A stretch of DNA of 45,264 nt from Alphaproteobacteria bacterium (lineage in GTDB: Bacteria; Pseudomonadota; Alphaproteobacteria; RF32; CAG-239), in assembly GCA_017475705.1 (NCBI GenBank), contig JAFVFB010000008.1, positions 81,483-126,746 on the forward strand, read 5' to 3'. A program made the translations under genes and the position numbers. Positions 15,670 through 24,859 of the stretch are shown piece by piece (positions within the stretch are counted from its first letter, which is position 1; each line of letters opens with the position of its first letter). Under the pieces are notes generated by a model. The model was not told the DNA's origin. It ran no database searches and was given only the letters and a program-made list of their open reading frames with translations.

Positions 15670-17379
15670 ATGAATAATTTTAATAAATCCGGAATATATT
15701 TTTTACCCTTAGGTGGTGCCGATGAAATCGGCATGAATATGTATGCATATGCAGTTAATGGTAAAATAATTGTTGTAGATGTAGGTTATGGTTTCTTAAA
15801 TGATGAATACCCGGGAATGGATATGTGCTATGCATCACCGGAATTTTTGCAATATTACAAAGATGATATACTAGGAATATTTATCACCCATGGTCATGAA
15901 GATCACATGGGGGCAATAGCACAAATTTGGCCGGCCCTGCAATGCCCTGTTTATGGTATGGATTTCCCGTTAGGGTTGATAAGGTCAAGATTAGAAGAAT
16001 ATAAAATGCAAGATATCGTGCCGTTAATCTCGGTCAAAAATAACCATATCGTAAAATTTGATGATTTTGAAATAGAATTTATACCTATAGCTCATACAGT
16101 GCCAGAGACTTCTGCTCTATTTATTAAAACACCATATGGAAATATTATGCATGCAACAGATTGGCGCTTTGATGATAATAAACTTCCAGAAGTTAAAACA
16201 GATTTTGCCGCATTACAACGAGCAGCTGATGCTGGGGTAGATATACTGGTAAATGATTCCACCAATATTTACGTTGATAAAGAACAGCAAAGTGAAGAAG
16301 ATGTACGTCAGCATTTAATAGATATGGTCTCCAAAATAAAAGGAGGAATTGTTGCCACTTGCTTTGCTTCGAATATTATGCGTTTGGAAAGCTTGGCCTT
16401 GGCAGCAAAAGCAGCAGGAAGGACACCCGTGCTCTTTGGCAGAAGTTTGATCACCAATGCTAAAATTGCCAAAGACTGCGGCTACATGAAAGAGTGCGGT
16501 GAACTGCACACAATTGAACAGGTGGAAGGGATAACAACAGATAAAGCATTATATATCTGTACCGGTTCACAGGCAAATTACCGCAGTGCCATGACAATAA
16601 TTGCAAATGATGAAAGTAAGTACATTAAATTAAGCCAAGATGACACTGTGATTTTTTCTTCCAAGATAATCCCTGGAAATGAAGATAAAATTGAGCGGTT
16701 GCAAGAAAAAATGCGGGAGAAGGGAGTCCAACTGATTACAGAAGAAGAATACCCCGTCCACACATCAGGGCATGCTAATCGCCATGATTTGCAGAAAATG
16801 TATAAACTCTTAAACCCAAAAATAGTATTACCAGTACATGGGGATAAAAAATTTATTCGTGAACATAAGCGTTTTGCTTTAAGTTGTGGGGTAAAAGATG
16901 TCTTTTCAGCACAAAATGGTGATATATGTCTTTACCAGAACCATAAAATTGAAAAAATTGCCCAAATAACCTCCGATATTATGGGGGTAGATCGTGGAAG
17001 AAGTGTTTCTTTAGCTTCTGAACTGATTAAAAATCGTCGCCGCATAATGTATAATTGTACGCTATTTATCAGTGCGGTAGTGGAAGAAAATCTAAGATTG
17101 CATTCTTTGGATATAAGTTCAATCGATATATTAGAAGAAAACGAGTGGTATGTCTTAAAACAAGAAATTCTCAAAGAAGTATATCCTTTAATTGAGAAAA
17201 AAGTGCTTGAACACCCTCATCGTAATGCGTTGGAAGACTTTATTCGCGGTCAAATTCGCCGCAGAGTATATAAAGCAACAGATATAAAACCAGTCACGAT
17301 ATTGCAAATTCACTGGTTAAATGATCAAGCAACAGTTGAAACATCAGACAAGACATCAGAGGAGAACAATGATGAATAA
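15670..17379 (+). CDS. rnj: Ribonuclease J
   Basis: The 569-residue metallo-beta-lactamase/beta-CASP nuclease acts in mRNA decay and RNA maturation as an endonuclease and 5'-3' exonuclease. The zinc-binding motif HGHEDH is at 74-79, with further ligands in HATDWRFDD. The beta-CASP part includes STNIYVDKE, CFASNIMRLE, TGSQANYRSA and HTSGHANRHD. A C-terminal domain of about 130 residues follows, as is usual for RNase J. It starts 15 bases after birA and overlaps the next gene by 11 bases. Confidence 0.95.
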   Translation: MNNFNKSGIYFLPLGGADEIGMNMYAYAVNGKIIVVDVGYGFLNDEYPGMDMCYASPEFLQYYKDDILGIFITHGHEDHMGAIAQIWPALQCPVYGMDFPLGLIRSRLEEYKMQDIVPLISVKNNHIVKFDDFEIEFIPIAHTVPETSALFIKTPYGNIMHATDWRFDDNKLPEVKTDFAALQRAADAGVDILVNDSTNIYVDKEQQSEEDVRQHLIDMVSKIKGGIVATCFASNIMRLESLALAAKAAGRTPVLFGRSLITNAKIAKDCGYMKECGELHTIEQVEGITTDKALYICTGSQANYRSAMTIIANDESKYIKLSQDDTVIFSSKIIPGNEDKIERLQEKMREKGVQLITEEEYPVHTSGHANRHDLQKMYKLLNPKIVLPVHGDKKFIREHKRFALSCGVKDVFSAQNGDICLYQNHKIEKIAQITSDIMGVDRGRSVSLASELIKNRRRIMYNCTLFISAVVEENLRLHSLDISSIDILEENEWYVLKQEILKEVYPLIEKKVLEHPHRNALEDFIRGQIRRRVYKATDIKPVTILQIHWLNDQATVETSDKTSEENNDE

Positions 17380-18355
17380 AATAATTCCGCAAAAGTTAAA
17401 TAAAGGCGATAAAGTGATGGTCATTGCACCAGCAAGAAGCCTGAAAATTATAGGTCAAGATGCCCGTAAAATTGCAAAACAGCGTTTGGAAAGCTTAGGG
17501 CTAGTGGTTGAATTTGCCCCAAATACCACAGATGAAAATTGCGACTTTATGGGATCAACTTCAGTTGAGAAAAGGGTGGCAGACATTCATTATGCCTTTA
17601 AGGATAAGAGTGTGAAAGCAATTATGACTATTATTGGTGGGGCTAACTCAAATCAACTATTGCCGTATCTAGATTATAATTTAATTAAAAACAATCCTAA
17701 GATATTATGTGGTTTTTCAGATATTACTGCACTGCAAAATGCCATTTTAGCGCAGACGGGCATGGTGGTGTATTATGGGCCGCATTATAGTTCTTTAGGT
17801 ATGAAACATGGCTGCGATTACACTCTTGACCACTTTATAAATATGCTCATAACAAGTGGCAAAGATGACATTGTCCCTTCAACAATCTGGAGTGATGATT
17901 TATGGTTTTTAGATCAAGAAAAAAGAGAATTTGAAGCCAATGAGGGGTATTGGCATATTCATGCAGGAGAAGCTGAAGGAACCATTATTGGGGGTAATCT
18001 TTGTACTTTTAATTTATTATTGGGAACAAAATATCGACCGCACTTTTGTCCCAATACTATTCTATTTATAGAGGATACAGAAAATTCATCATTAGCTGAT
18101 TTTGAGCGGAACTTACAAGCACTGATTTATCAGCCTGATTTCGGAAATGTAAAAGGGATAGTTATCGGACGTTTTCAAAAAGGATCGAAAGTGACCAAAG
18201 AAGGACTCGAATTTATTTTGGACAGCAAAAAAGAACTCAAAGAAATTCCAATCCTGGCTAATGTCGATTTTGGACATACCTCACCTCTGTTGACAATTCC
18301 TTTAGGTGGTACAGCAGTATTATCAACAGGAAAGTTATTAATTGACAGCAAGTAA
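17369..18355 (+). CDS. S66 family peptidase (LD-carboxypeptidase / MccF-like)
   Basis: The 328-residue protein has the S66 fold. GDKVMVIAPAR is at the N-terminus. The nucleophile Ser117 lies in GFSDITAL. IIGGNLCTFNLL, FIEDTENS and DFGHTSPLLTIPLGG supply the Glu/His part of the triad. S66 enzymes either trim murein tetrapeptides in recycling (LdcA) or inactivate microcin C-type nucleotide peptides (MccF). YYGPHYSSLG leans to the MccF-like branch, but I cannot decide. The start at ATG 17369 (or 17372) has GGAG at 17361 and overlaps the RNase J end, so an in-frame ATG at 17321 inside rnj is rejected. It is the last gene of this operon. Confidence 0.85.
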   Translation: MMNKIIPQKLNKGDKVMVIAPARSLKIIGQDARKIAKQRLESLGLVVEFAPNTTDENCDFMGSTSVEKRVADIHYAFKDKSVKAIMTIIGGANSNQLLPYLDYNLIKNNPKILCGFSDITALQNAILAQTGMVVYYGPHYSSLGMKHGCDYTLDHFINMLITSGKDDIVPSTIWSDDLWFLDQEKREFEANEGYWHIHAGEAEGTIIGGNLCTFNLLLGTKYRPHFCPNTILFIEDTENSSLADFERNLQALIYQPDFGNVKGIVIGRFQKGSKVTKEGLEFILDSKKELKEIPILANVDFGHTSPLLTIPLGGTAVLSTGKLLIDSK

Positions 18356-18381
18356 AAGGTTTTATGTAATAAAAATAGACC

Positions 18382-19761
18382 TTAGCACTTATTCTCAGCA
18401 ACGTTCATGAGCAAATTTGCACGGCGGACATTATATTTGTATATCTTAAACAGTAAAAATAGGCCGATAGGAGCAAAAATAACCGCATAAAACCAAAATA
18501 TATCAATCACACTGAAGGTTAACCAGGAACTTTCTTGTTTTAGTAAAAATTTTGGCAACATAAGCATCAAGGCTGTTAATAATCGTCCTGTCATCATATT
18601 GACAGATGAAGATAATGAGCGAATGCGCGGATTTATCAAACGATGTAAACGGCTGATGTGTGTAATAGTAAACATCAGCTGAAAGCCAATGCACACGCAC
18701 AGAAACAAAATAAAAAGAAAACAGTGTTGGGGCAAAAGAGGTATGGTGGTCATGATCACAAAGGCAATAAGACAACCAATAATGTCAAGAATAAAAGAAA
18801 AGGAAGCAAGTGCGAATAATGAAAAGTGACGGGCAACAGTAGAGGCAAAATAACTGAAAGAAGAACGCAGTATATTATTAATGAAGATAACAATTCCCAT
18901 AATTTTGATGTAATCAAACCAATCATGAAAATCTAGAGAAGAAAACGTATCATTTGTTAAAACATTGCCTTGTGCAATAAAATCAGCTAAGGAAAGTTTA
19001 GGATCAATGCCGGAGTTTTTCATTAAAGGTTGAAAGCTCCAAAAGAAAAAATGAGAAATTCCGACCATAAACCCTGAAAAAAGAACTAAATAACGATATT
19101 TTAGTGATTTGAAAATATAGCGAACAGTGACCCAGAATTTTTTCAACCGCAAACTAAAACTTTGAACATTTTGAACAAGTGGATGGTGGGCATTCGGCAA
19201 CAAAGAAAGTAATAAAATAGCAGAAGAGTATATAACAAATTCAGCGATAAGTAAAACATGAGAACCAAATTTTTCATAAAGCCCAGCCCCTAAGAGAGCA
19301 GCAATACCAGTGCCAATGTACATGGCCGCATTAAAATTAGAATAGGCTTTGACCATCTTCGTTTCTTCATTATTTTTCTTTAATATATCAAAAATAAATG
19401 ATGATGAAACAGAATCAAAACAAGCTTTAGAACAGGCATAGAGAAATTCTCCGAGTAGAATAACTTCATAACCGCTCCAAAAAATCCATAGAGCTATACG
19501 GCATAAAAACAGAGCATAGGCTGTAATAAGGATATATTTTCGAGGCAACCGATCACCAAGGTAACCAGCCGGTATTTCAAATAAAAAGGCAAAGAAGACA
19601 ATAAGCCCCTGAATAAGATAAAAGTCACCGACGGAAAGACCATTTTCTTGATAGAAAAACAATAGCACTGGCAATAAAAAAATCTGTGACCGCAAAAAAG
19701 CAGCTATATTATATAAGAAAAGAGGTAAAGACGAAACGAGCCTAGCCATGAGAAACAACAT
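18382..19761 (-). CDS. Major facilitator superfamily transporter
   Basis: The 459-residue inner-membrane protein has about 12 hydrophobic helices. The MFS motif A, GYLGDRLPRKY, lies between helices 2 and 3. A longer loop of roughly 50 residues after helix 7 contains a polar stretch (KLSLADFIAQGNVLTND). The substrate cannot be predicted; the family includes drug and metabolite exporters. It converges on the S66 gene, with only a weak inverted repeat (AAGGT/ACCTT) between the stops. ATG at 19761 is used, but an ATG four codons later is equally possible. Confidence 0.85.
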   Translation of the reverse strand: MLFLMARLVSSLPLFLYNIAAFLRSQIFLLPVLLFFYQENGLSVGDFYLIQGLIVFFAFLFEIPAGYLGDRLPRKYILITAYALFLCRIALWIFWSGYEVILLGEFLYACSKACFDSVSSSFIFDILKKNNEETKMVKAYSNFNAAMYIGTGIAALLGAGLYEKFGSHVLLIAEFVIYSSAILLLSLLPNAHHPLVQNVQSFSLRLKKFWVTVRYIFKSLKYRYLVLFSGFMVGISHFFFWSFQPLMKNSGIDPKLSLADFIAQGNVLTNDTFSSLDFHDWFDYIKIMGIVIFINNILRSSFSYFASTVARHFSLFALASFSFILDIIGCLIAFVIMTTIPLLPQHCFLFILFLCVCIGFQLMFTITHISRLHRLINPRIRSLSSSVNMMTGRLLTALMLMLPKFLLKQESSWLTFSVIDIFWFYAVIFAPIGLFLLFKIYKYNVRRANLLMNVAENKC

Positions 19762-19839
19762 CCAATTAAATAATAATCATATTATAAAACAATAAACCTG
19801 AGTTGTCTTGCATTATTTTAGAGTTATTGTAGCATAAAC

Positions 19840-19878
19840 AAAACGCAGCATACCTCATCAAGGGCTAAGCATGCTGCG
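19840..19878 (-). terminator. Terminator of the first DsbA-family gene
   Basis: CGCAGCAT (19844-19851) pairs with ATGCTGCG (19871-19878). On the minus strand the stem is followed by TTTTGTTT, a standard intrinsic terminator 22 bases after the stop. Confidence 0.7.
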
Positions 19879-19900
19879 AAATAGTAATCCTGCCAGGATA

Positions 19901-20710
19901 TTATTTATAATGGTTGATCTTATTTTGAATTTCAGCAATAGACCTACCATAAAAAGGTTCGCCATTAATCAAAAGCATTGGTACACCGTTAATACCCAAG
20001 ACCTGGGACAAAGCATCAATATCTTGCAAACCGCGGCGAATATTTTTTTCTTCAATCATCTTTTTTATTTCATCAACATTAAGATTTTCATCTTGTAAAA
20101 TTTGATTGACGTTTTCTTCATTAAGTGTCGGTAAAGTCATAATACCATGGTAAACTGCAGAAAATTTACCTTTTTGATGTGCTGCCAGTGCCACTTTGGC
20201 CGCATAAGGGGAATGCTCGCTAATAAAATACAAAGGTTCAAAAATAAAACGAACATCAGGGTTATCCTTTATGATTTGTGACATAATAGGGGCTAAACCT
20301 TTGCAGTGCCCACAGGCAAAGTCAAAAAATTCAACCACCGTGACCTTGGCTTCTTGTGGTCCGACAGATGGCGAAACCGGATTGTTTGTTATTTCATGCC
20401 AATGGTCTTTATAGATTTGGTTTTCATCAGGCGAAGAAGAAGGATCAGCTGATGAAGGTCCAGCCGAAGCTTGTAGCGTGCTTGCATCTATAGCAGCTTT
20501 TTGTACTATCGCCGCAAAGTTTTCATTTTGAGCTAGAATATCTAAAATGTTTTGTGAATACTGAGCCATATATTGCTCGATGGATTTACGTATCAAGTTC
20601 TCCTGTTTGTTCTTAAAATATGGTATCTGTAAACCAGCTAAAATAATGGCAACGGCACCGATAGATGCTAAAAAAACAATACTACATAACTTAAACAATT
20701 TTTTCATCAT
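19901..20710 (-). CDS. DsbA-family thiol:disulfide oxidoreductase (CGHC), membrane-anchored
   Basis: The 269-residue periplasmic thioredoxin-fold protein has an N-terminal hydrophobic helix (about 8-28) that serves as signal or anchor. A helical linker with an Ser/Pro/Ala-rich spacer (about 78-94) follows. The active site FFDFACGHC has Cys133 and Cys136, and the cis-Pro loop is NGVPMLLING. The layout matches the Com1/DsbA-like group of alphaproteobacteria, which forms or shuffles disulfides in exported proteins. GAGGGT precedes the start. It is a paralogue of the next gene, each with its own terminator. Confidence 0.88.
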   Translation of the reverse strand: MMKKLFKLCSIVFLASIGAVAIILAGLQIPYFKNKQENLIRKSIEQYMAQYSQNILDILAQNENFAAIVQKAAIDASTLQASAGPSSADPSSSPDENQIYKDHWHEITNNPVSPSVGPQEAKVTVVEFFDFACGHCKGLAPIMSQIIKDNPDVRFIFEPLYFISEHSPYAAKVALAAHQKGKFSAVYHGIMTLPTLNEENVNQILQDENLNVDEIKKMIEEKNIRRGLQDIDALSQVLGINGVPMLLINGEPFYGRSIAEIQNKINHYK

Positions 20711-20778
20711 ACCCTCACAAAATATATAACAACCAGCAAAAATCTAACATGATAAACCAAGAATGCAAGATTTTTTTA

Positions 20779-20804
20779 ACAAAAAAGGGAGCTAAAAGCT
20801 CCCT
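20779..20804 (-). terminator. Terminator of the second DsbA-family gene
   Basis: AGGGAGCT (20786-20793) and AGCTCCCT (20797-20804) form an 8-bp stem with a 3-base loop. The minus strand then continues into a run of T. Confidence 0.8.
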
Positions 20805-20829
20805 CTCTATTTCAATAAGAAATCTTAAT

Positions 20830-21570
20830 TTACTTACGATTATCAATAGCGTTTTGAATTGGACCTTGTTCAATAGCTTGCAAAGCTTCACCATTGATAA
20901 TTAAAGTTGGAACACCGCGAACTTCAACCTTACGAGAAAGTTCTGAAATATCAGCTAAAGCTTTTTTGATTTCATCACTTTCCATAATCTTTTTGGTTTC
21001 AGCCACATCCAAGCCAGCCTTTTCCAGAACCTCATCAATAACTTGAGCATTAATCTGGCCGTTATGAGTTAAGAAAGCTTCATAAACCTCAATAAACTTA
21101 CCTTGTTTATTAGCAGCCAAGGCAGCTTTAGCTGTTTGAATAGAACCCAAGAAAGTAACTGGTTTGAAAACGAACTTAACATCTTTATTAGCTTTGATAA
21201 CTTTCATCAATTCAGGTGCTAAACGTTTGCAATATCCGCAATTGAAGTCAAAAAATTCAACAATTGTAATTTTTGCATCTTTAGGACCGACAAATGGAGA
21301 ATTATCCGCAGAACTCAAATCTTTCCAATTATTTTTATAATTTTCAGCAATGCGCTTTTGGGCTGCAAGCTGTTCTTGCTGAGCAGCCAATTCTAAGGCT
21401 TCACGGACCTTCGAAGGATTATTCATCAAATAATCTTCGATGGCTTGATTAACATCCTGAGAGTTCCCCGCAACAGAAGATTTATGAGCAACAGTGCTAG
21501 CTAAAGCAACAGAAAAAGCCACGCTGGCAACAACCGAAACTAAAACAGTGATAATATTATCTTTATTCAT
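20830..21570 (-). CDS. DsbA-family thiol:disulfide oxidoreductase (CGYC)
   Basis: The 246-residue exported protein has an N-terminal hydrophobic segment (about 6-26), a charged helical region, and the thioredoxin-like domain. The active site FFDFNCGYC has Cys111 and Cys114, and the cis-Pro motif is RGVPTLIING. It resembles the CGHC paralogue next door along its whole length, so the pair arose by duplication. The different dipeptide between the cysteines should change redox potential. ATG 21570, preceded by AGGATAGGA, is preferred to an upstream in-frame start at 21633 because the signal segment begins there. Confidence 0.88.
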   Translation of the reverse strand: MNKDNIITVLVSVVASVAFSVALASTVAHKSSVAGNSQDVNQAIEDYLMNNPSKVREALELAAQQEQLAAQKRIAENYKNNWKDLSSADNSPFVGPKDAKITIVEFFDFNCGYCKRLAPELMKVIKANKDVKFVFKPVTFLGSIQTAKAALAANKQGKFIEVYEAFLTHNGQINAQVIDEVLEKAGLDVAETKKIMESDEIKKALADISELSRKVEVRGVPTLIINGEALQAIEQGPIQNAIDNRK

Positions 21571-21651
21571 AATTCCTATCCTTAAAAATGTTATATAACC
21601 CCTAAAAAGTAGCTGATAAAAAAATAAATGCAAGACTTAAATAAAAAAATA

Positions 21652-21681
21652 TTGACAAAGTGTGTAAATTTACAAATGATA
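21652..21681 (+). promoter_or_regulatory. Promoter with palindromic operator ahead of the DUF47-pit pair
   Basis: TTGACA (21652-21657) is a perfect -35 box. A -10 candidate, ATGATA (21676-21681), follows at 18 bases. The spacer holds the perfect 12-bp palindrome TGTAAATTTACA (21663-21674), well placed for a dimeric repressor. It does not look like a PhoB box. Confidence 0.5.
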
Positions 21682-21719
21682 CATCATAACATGAGATGAA
21701 GTGAAATAGAGGAAAACCA

Positions 21720-22379
21720 ATGTTCAATGTCAAGGTTTCGCTTTTTGCACGTACGCGTGAGCTAGAGCACAGTATAGATAAATTACACGATAAGATCATC
21801 GAAATGACCATGGTATTTAAAAATGCAATAGATATATATTTGCAAGAACGTCGTAGTGAAAATTATCGTGAAACCAGTAAAAAAATCAAGATGATTGAAC
21901 ATGATTCAGATGTATTGCGCCGCGAAATAGAAAGCCGGCTATATGAACAAAATCTAATTCCAGATATGCGTGGAAATATTCTGCAATTAGTGGAAAACTT
22001 GGATAGAGTAATTAATTTATTTGATGAAGTGGCTCATAAATTTTACATTGAACAACCAGATATTCCTGAAATCTATCATGGTGAGCTAAAAACATTGGTT
22101 AAGCAGGTAGCTGATTGCGCAGAAAATATGGCAATTGCTTCAAGAGCTTTTTTTAGAGATTTGGTAACATTGCGTGACTATTCCAAAAAAGTTTATCTGC
22201 TAGAACATCAAAGTGATAAAACATCTGCTAAACTGCGAAAAGCTGTTTTTGATTCAGATTTAGAGTTGGCACGTAAAATCCAAATAAACACTTTTGTTGA
22301 AGAAGTTGCTGATGTAGCAGACTTGGCTGAAGATTGCATAGATGCGCTGTTGATTTTTGCAATCAAGAGGGAAATCTAA
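21720..22379 (+). CDS. DUF47 (PhoU-like) phosphate transport accessory protein
   Basis: The 219-residue, all-helical cytoplasmic protein belongs to the DUF47/Pit-accessory family, distantly related to PhoU. Recognisable parts are FARTRELEHSIDKLHDKI at the start, MIEHDSDVLRREIE, and LEHQSDKTSAKL with their Glu/Asp metal-binding type repeats. The downstream Pit gene starts 3 bases after its stop; this pairing is common, and the protein probably tunes Pit activity. GAGG precedes the ATG. Confidence 0.88.
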   Translation: MFNVKVSLFARTRELEHSIDKLHDKIIEMTMVFKNAIDIYLQERRSENYRETSKKIKMIEHDSDVLRREIESRLYEQNLIPDMRGNILQLVENLDRVINLFDEVAHKFYIEQPDIPEIYHGELKTLVKQVADCAENMAIASRAFFRDLVTLRDYSKKVYLLEHQSDKTSAKLRKAVFDSDLELARKIQINTFVEEVADVADLAEDCIDALLIFAIKREI

Positions 22380-22382
22380 ATT

Positions 22383-23441
22383 ATGCTAACTTATATATTT
22401 TTTCTTTCCAGTGGGTTGTTTTTGGGATGGTCCTTAGGGGCAAATGATGCTTCCAATATTTTTGGTACAGCGGTTGGTACGAAAATGTTGCGGTTTTCGT
22501 TTGCCGCCGCAATTGCCAGTTTATTTATCGTTTTGGGGTCTGTTATTAGTGGCCAAAATACAGCAGATACGCTCAATGCACTAGGTGGGGTGAATACATT
22601 ACCGGCAGGATTCGCCGTTTCATTATCATCAGCACTGGCCGTTTTATTAATGCTAAAGTCAGGTATTAGTGTTTCCATTTCACAGGCAATTGTCGGCGGT
22701 ATTGTCGGCTGGAATGTGTACACGGGGCACCAAACGGATATGGAAACGCTAGTCCACATTTGTGCATCTTGGTTTTTTTGCCCCGTAATTGCCGCCGTAA
22801 TTGCAGTAACCATATATTGCGCTGTTAAAAAAATATTACATCACAGCAAATTGCATATCCTTTGGCAAGATTGGATAGTTCGCGTGGGTATGATTTTAAC
22901 CACAGCACTTGGAGGATATGCTCTGGGGGCTAATAATATGGCCAATGTGGTTGGGGTTTTTATCGATTCTTGCCAATTCACATCATTTCAGATCGGAAAT
23001 TTATATACCATTAGCGGAGTACAAGTGCTGTTTCTTTTAGGTGGAATAGCTGCCTGCATTGGTGTATTTACTTATTCGCAAAGAGCCATTAAAAACGTAG
23101 GCAAGAATTTATTATCGTTTTCACCAATGGTTGCATGGATTGTTATACTATCACAATCCATTGTTTTAATTATGTTTTCCTCAGTCAAATTAGAGCAATT
23201 ATTGCAGGCTCTTAATTTACCGAGTTTGCCGGCTGTGCCGGTCTCAAGCACACAGGCAGTTATTGGTGCAATTGTTGGAATAGGGGTGGCTAAAGGAGGC
23301 AAAGGCATTAAATGGGGGCTAGTACTTAAATTAATGTCCGGTTGGGTTGCTTCCCCACTGATTGCATTTTTATTAAGTTATATTTCATTATCATTTATGG
23401 AAAATGTATTTCGTCAGACTGTTGACCTTACTATAAAATAA
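22383..23441 (+). CDS. pit: Low-affinity inorganic phosphate transporter
   Basis: The 352-residue inner-membrane protein has about ten hydrophobic helices and the two repeat signatures of the Pit/PiT family: GANDASNIFGTAVG (19-32) and GANNMANVVGVF near residue 182. It imports phosphate (as metal-phosphate with protons in known members). The C-terminal repeat includes VSSTQAVIGAIVGIG. It is co-transcribed with the DUF47 accessory gene. No PhoB-like box is seen upstream; the palindrome at 21663-21674 may regulate it. Confidence 0.93.
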   Translation: MLTYIFFLSSGLFLGWSLGANDASNIFGTAVGTKMLRFSFAAAIASLFIVLGSVISGQNTADTLNALGGVNTLPAGFAVSLSSALAVLLMLKSGISVSISQAIVGGIVGWNVYTGHQTDMETLVHICASWFFCPVIAAVIAVTIYCAVKKILHHSKLHILWQDWIVRVGMILTTALGGYALGANNMANVVGVFIDSCQFTSFQIGNLYTISGVQVLFLLGGIAACIGVFTYSQRAIKNVGKNLLSFSPMVAWIVILSQSIVLIMFSSVKLEQLLQALNLPSLPAVPVSSTQAVIGAIVGIGVAKGGKGIKWGLVLKLMSGWVASPLIAFLLSYISLSFMENVFRQTVDLTIK

Positions 23442-23473
23442 AGCACCGATTCGCAAAGAATCAGTGCTTAAAA
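23441..23473. terminator. Bidirectional terminator between pit and a convergent gene
   Basis: AAGCAC and GATTC (23441-23452) pair with GAATC and GTGCTT (23458-23469) around a 5-base loop with one mismatch. The T tract is better on the minus strand. It overlaps the last base of the pit stop codon. Confidence 0.65.
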
Positions 23474-23475
23474 TT

Positions 23476-24141
23476 CTAATAAGAAATCAAGCGGAGCGCA
23501 AAGCGCTGCTTTTCATTAGGTTGATAGCCGTCTGCAAGTTCCTTAGGATCCATAGGAACCACAAAGGGCAGGGGGATATCTTCTCCTTCACACCAATAAT
23601 CTTGGTTGTAAAAGTTCTCTGCAGCAATGTTATACCTGTTAAGAATCATAACCGTAAGCTCCCAGTGTTTTCTGTATCTACGAGCCTCGATAAGTTGCTC
23701 TTTTGTAGGCAGATAAATCTCTTGGCGTGGATTAAACTTTGCTGCTTCAAGAGAAACAAGACGAAGCACTGTTTGATAGTCAAAAGAGCGAGAATAGCCC
23801 ATGACAGTATCTTTCATCTTAAACAATGTACCATTCAGCTCAATTCCCCACACCAGCTTAAGCTGATTAAGATCCAAATAAGGTAGAGAATGCAATCCTT
23901 TGCGACCACCATAGACAATCGGTAGCGGCGTACGAATGCGAGTCTCATCAACTAAGAGCGATTTTTGCTTGTACCAGAGCCTGAAATAGAACGCAAACAT
24001 CAGCAGCAAAAATAACAAGCCAACCAGCAGATAGGCTCCTAAACCGTTATTCCTAAAGAAATAGATAAACAGTAAGAGCAACAAAAATACCGCACCCCAG
24101 CTGAGCATTTGCACGGCATAAGCTGAAAAAAATTTTTTCAT
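23476..24141 (-). CDS. Two-helix membrane protein of unknown function
   Basis: The 221-residue protein is not recognised. It has two closely spaced hydrophobic helices (about 12-30 and 33-54), then a soluble domain facing one side of the membrane. That domain contains RIRTPLPIVYGGRKGLHSLPY, LVWGIELNGTLFKMKDT, and an Arg/Tyr-rich helix (EARRYRKHWELTVMIL). No catalytic signature is visible. The gene stands alone between convergent pit and a divergent lipoprotein gene. The start has only a weak ribosome-binding site. Confidence 0.7.
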   Translation of the reverse strand: MKKFFSAYAVQMLSWGAVFLLLLLFIYFFRNNGLGAYLLVGLLFLLLMFAFYFRLWYKQKSLLVDETRIRTPLPIVYGGRKGLHSLPYLDLNQLKLVWGIELNGTLFKMKDTVMGYSRSFDYQTVLRLVSLEAAKFNPRQEIYLPTKEQLIEARRYRKHWELTVMILNRYNIAAENFYNQDYWCEGEDIPLPFVVPMDPKELADGYQPNEKQRFALRLISY

Positions 24142-24263
24142 ATAAAATAATTTTAGTGAATAATAAAAAATAACTAATCAGAACCTAAGATACTTTTGAT
24201 AAGAAGTCAATTAAATTTATGGGTAAAACAAAATTTCTTTAGCACGGCTAAAAGAAACAAATA

Positions 24264-24291
24264 TTGACAACAAAAAATAATAGATTAAATT
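24264..24291 (+). promoter_or_regulatory. Putative promoter of the glycine-zipper lipoprotein gene
   Basis: TTGACA at 24264-24269 is a consensus -35 box. TAAATT at 24286-24291, 16 bases later, is a fair -10 box. Start of transcription would fall about 25 bases before the gene. Confidence 0.4.
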
Positions 24292-24322
24292 AAAACCACA
24301 TCAAATAACAAGGAGAGTAAGA

Positions 24323-24775
24323 ATGTCAAAGAAGTTATTAAGTGCTGTCTGTGGAGCAATATTATTGACCGGGTGTGCAGATAATATAAATTCAGATCAC
24401 TATACCACAGGATCAGTTGGTAAGGTCTCAACCGTAGCACAGTGCACAGTATTAAGTGTTCGTCCGATTTCTGTTGATAGTGGGGATACATCGGCTGGAA
24501 CAATGCTCGGAGGTATTGCAGGTGGTGTTGCAGGTTCAACCATCGGTCACGGACGAAGTGCCAATACGCTAGGGGCCATAGGTGGAGCTTTGTTAGGAGG
24601 TTTGGTTGGTAGTGCCACACAAAAAGGATTGAGCTCTCAAAGCGGTTACGAATACATCGTAAAATTAGATAATGGCCAGGCAATTAGTATTGCTCAAGGG
24701 GCATCACAGCCATTGATGGTAGGGCAGAGATGCTTAGTTTTGTATGGAAATCCATCGCGTATTATTGCCCAATAA
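24323..24775 (+). CDS. Glycine-zipper outer-membrane lipoprotein (SlyB / 17-kDa antigen type)
   Basis: The 150-residue protein has a lipobox LLTGC with lipidation expected at Cys18. A glycine-zipper segment (about 65-103: MLGGIAGGVAGSTIG and GAIGGALLGGLVGSA) follows, then a small beta domain ending YEYIVKLDNGQAISI. This is the layout of the SlyB/Pcp family and of the rickettsial 17-kDa surface antigen. Members sit in the outer membrane and affect its integrity. AAGGAGAG precedes the ATG. It is monocistronic, ending in a bidirectional terminator. Confidence 0.88.
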   Translation: MSKKLLSAVCGAILLTGCADNINSDHYTTGSVGKVSTVAQCTVLSVRPISVDSGDTSAGTMLGGIAGGVAGSTIGHGRSANTLGAIGGALLGGLVGSATQKGLSSQSGYEYIVKLDNGQAISIAQGASQPLMVGQRCLVLYGNPSRIIAQ

Positions 24776-24819
24776 GCAACAAGAGAATAATCAAATCACC
24801 CTTTCAAATAAATTTATAT

Positions 24820-24859
24820 AATAATGCCAAAACATTTATTGTTTTTGGCATTATTATTG
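24820..24859. terminator. Bidirectional terminator between lipoprotein gene and sirtuin gene
   Basis: ATAATGCCAAAACA (24821-24834) pairs with TGTTTTTGGCATTAT (24840-24854) with one bulged base and a 5-base loop. It overlaps the end of the convergent sirtuin gene. Confidence 0.7.

Noticed and set aside
17321..17368. Upstream ATG for the S66 peptidase inside RNase J
   Set aside because: It adds a basic non-family extension, overlaps RNase J by 59 bases, and lacks a ribosome-binding site; ATG 17369 has GGAG and the family N-terminus.
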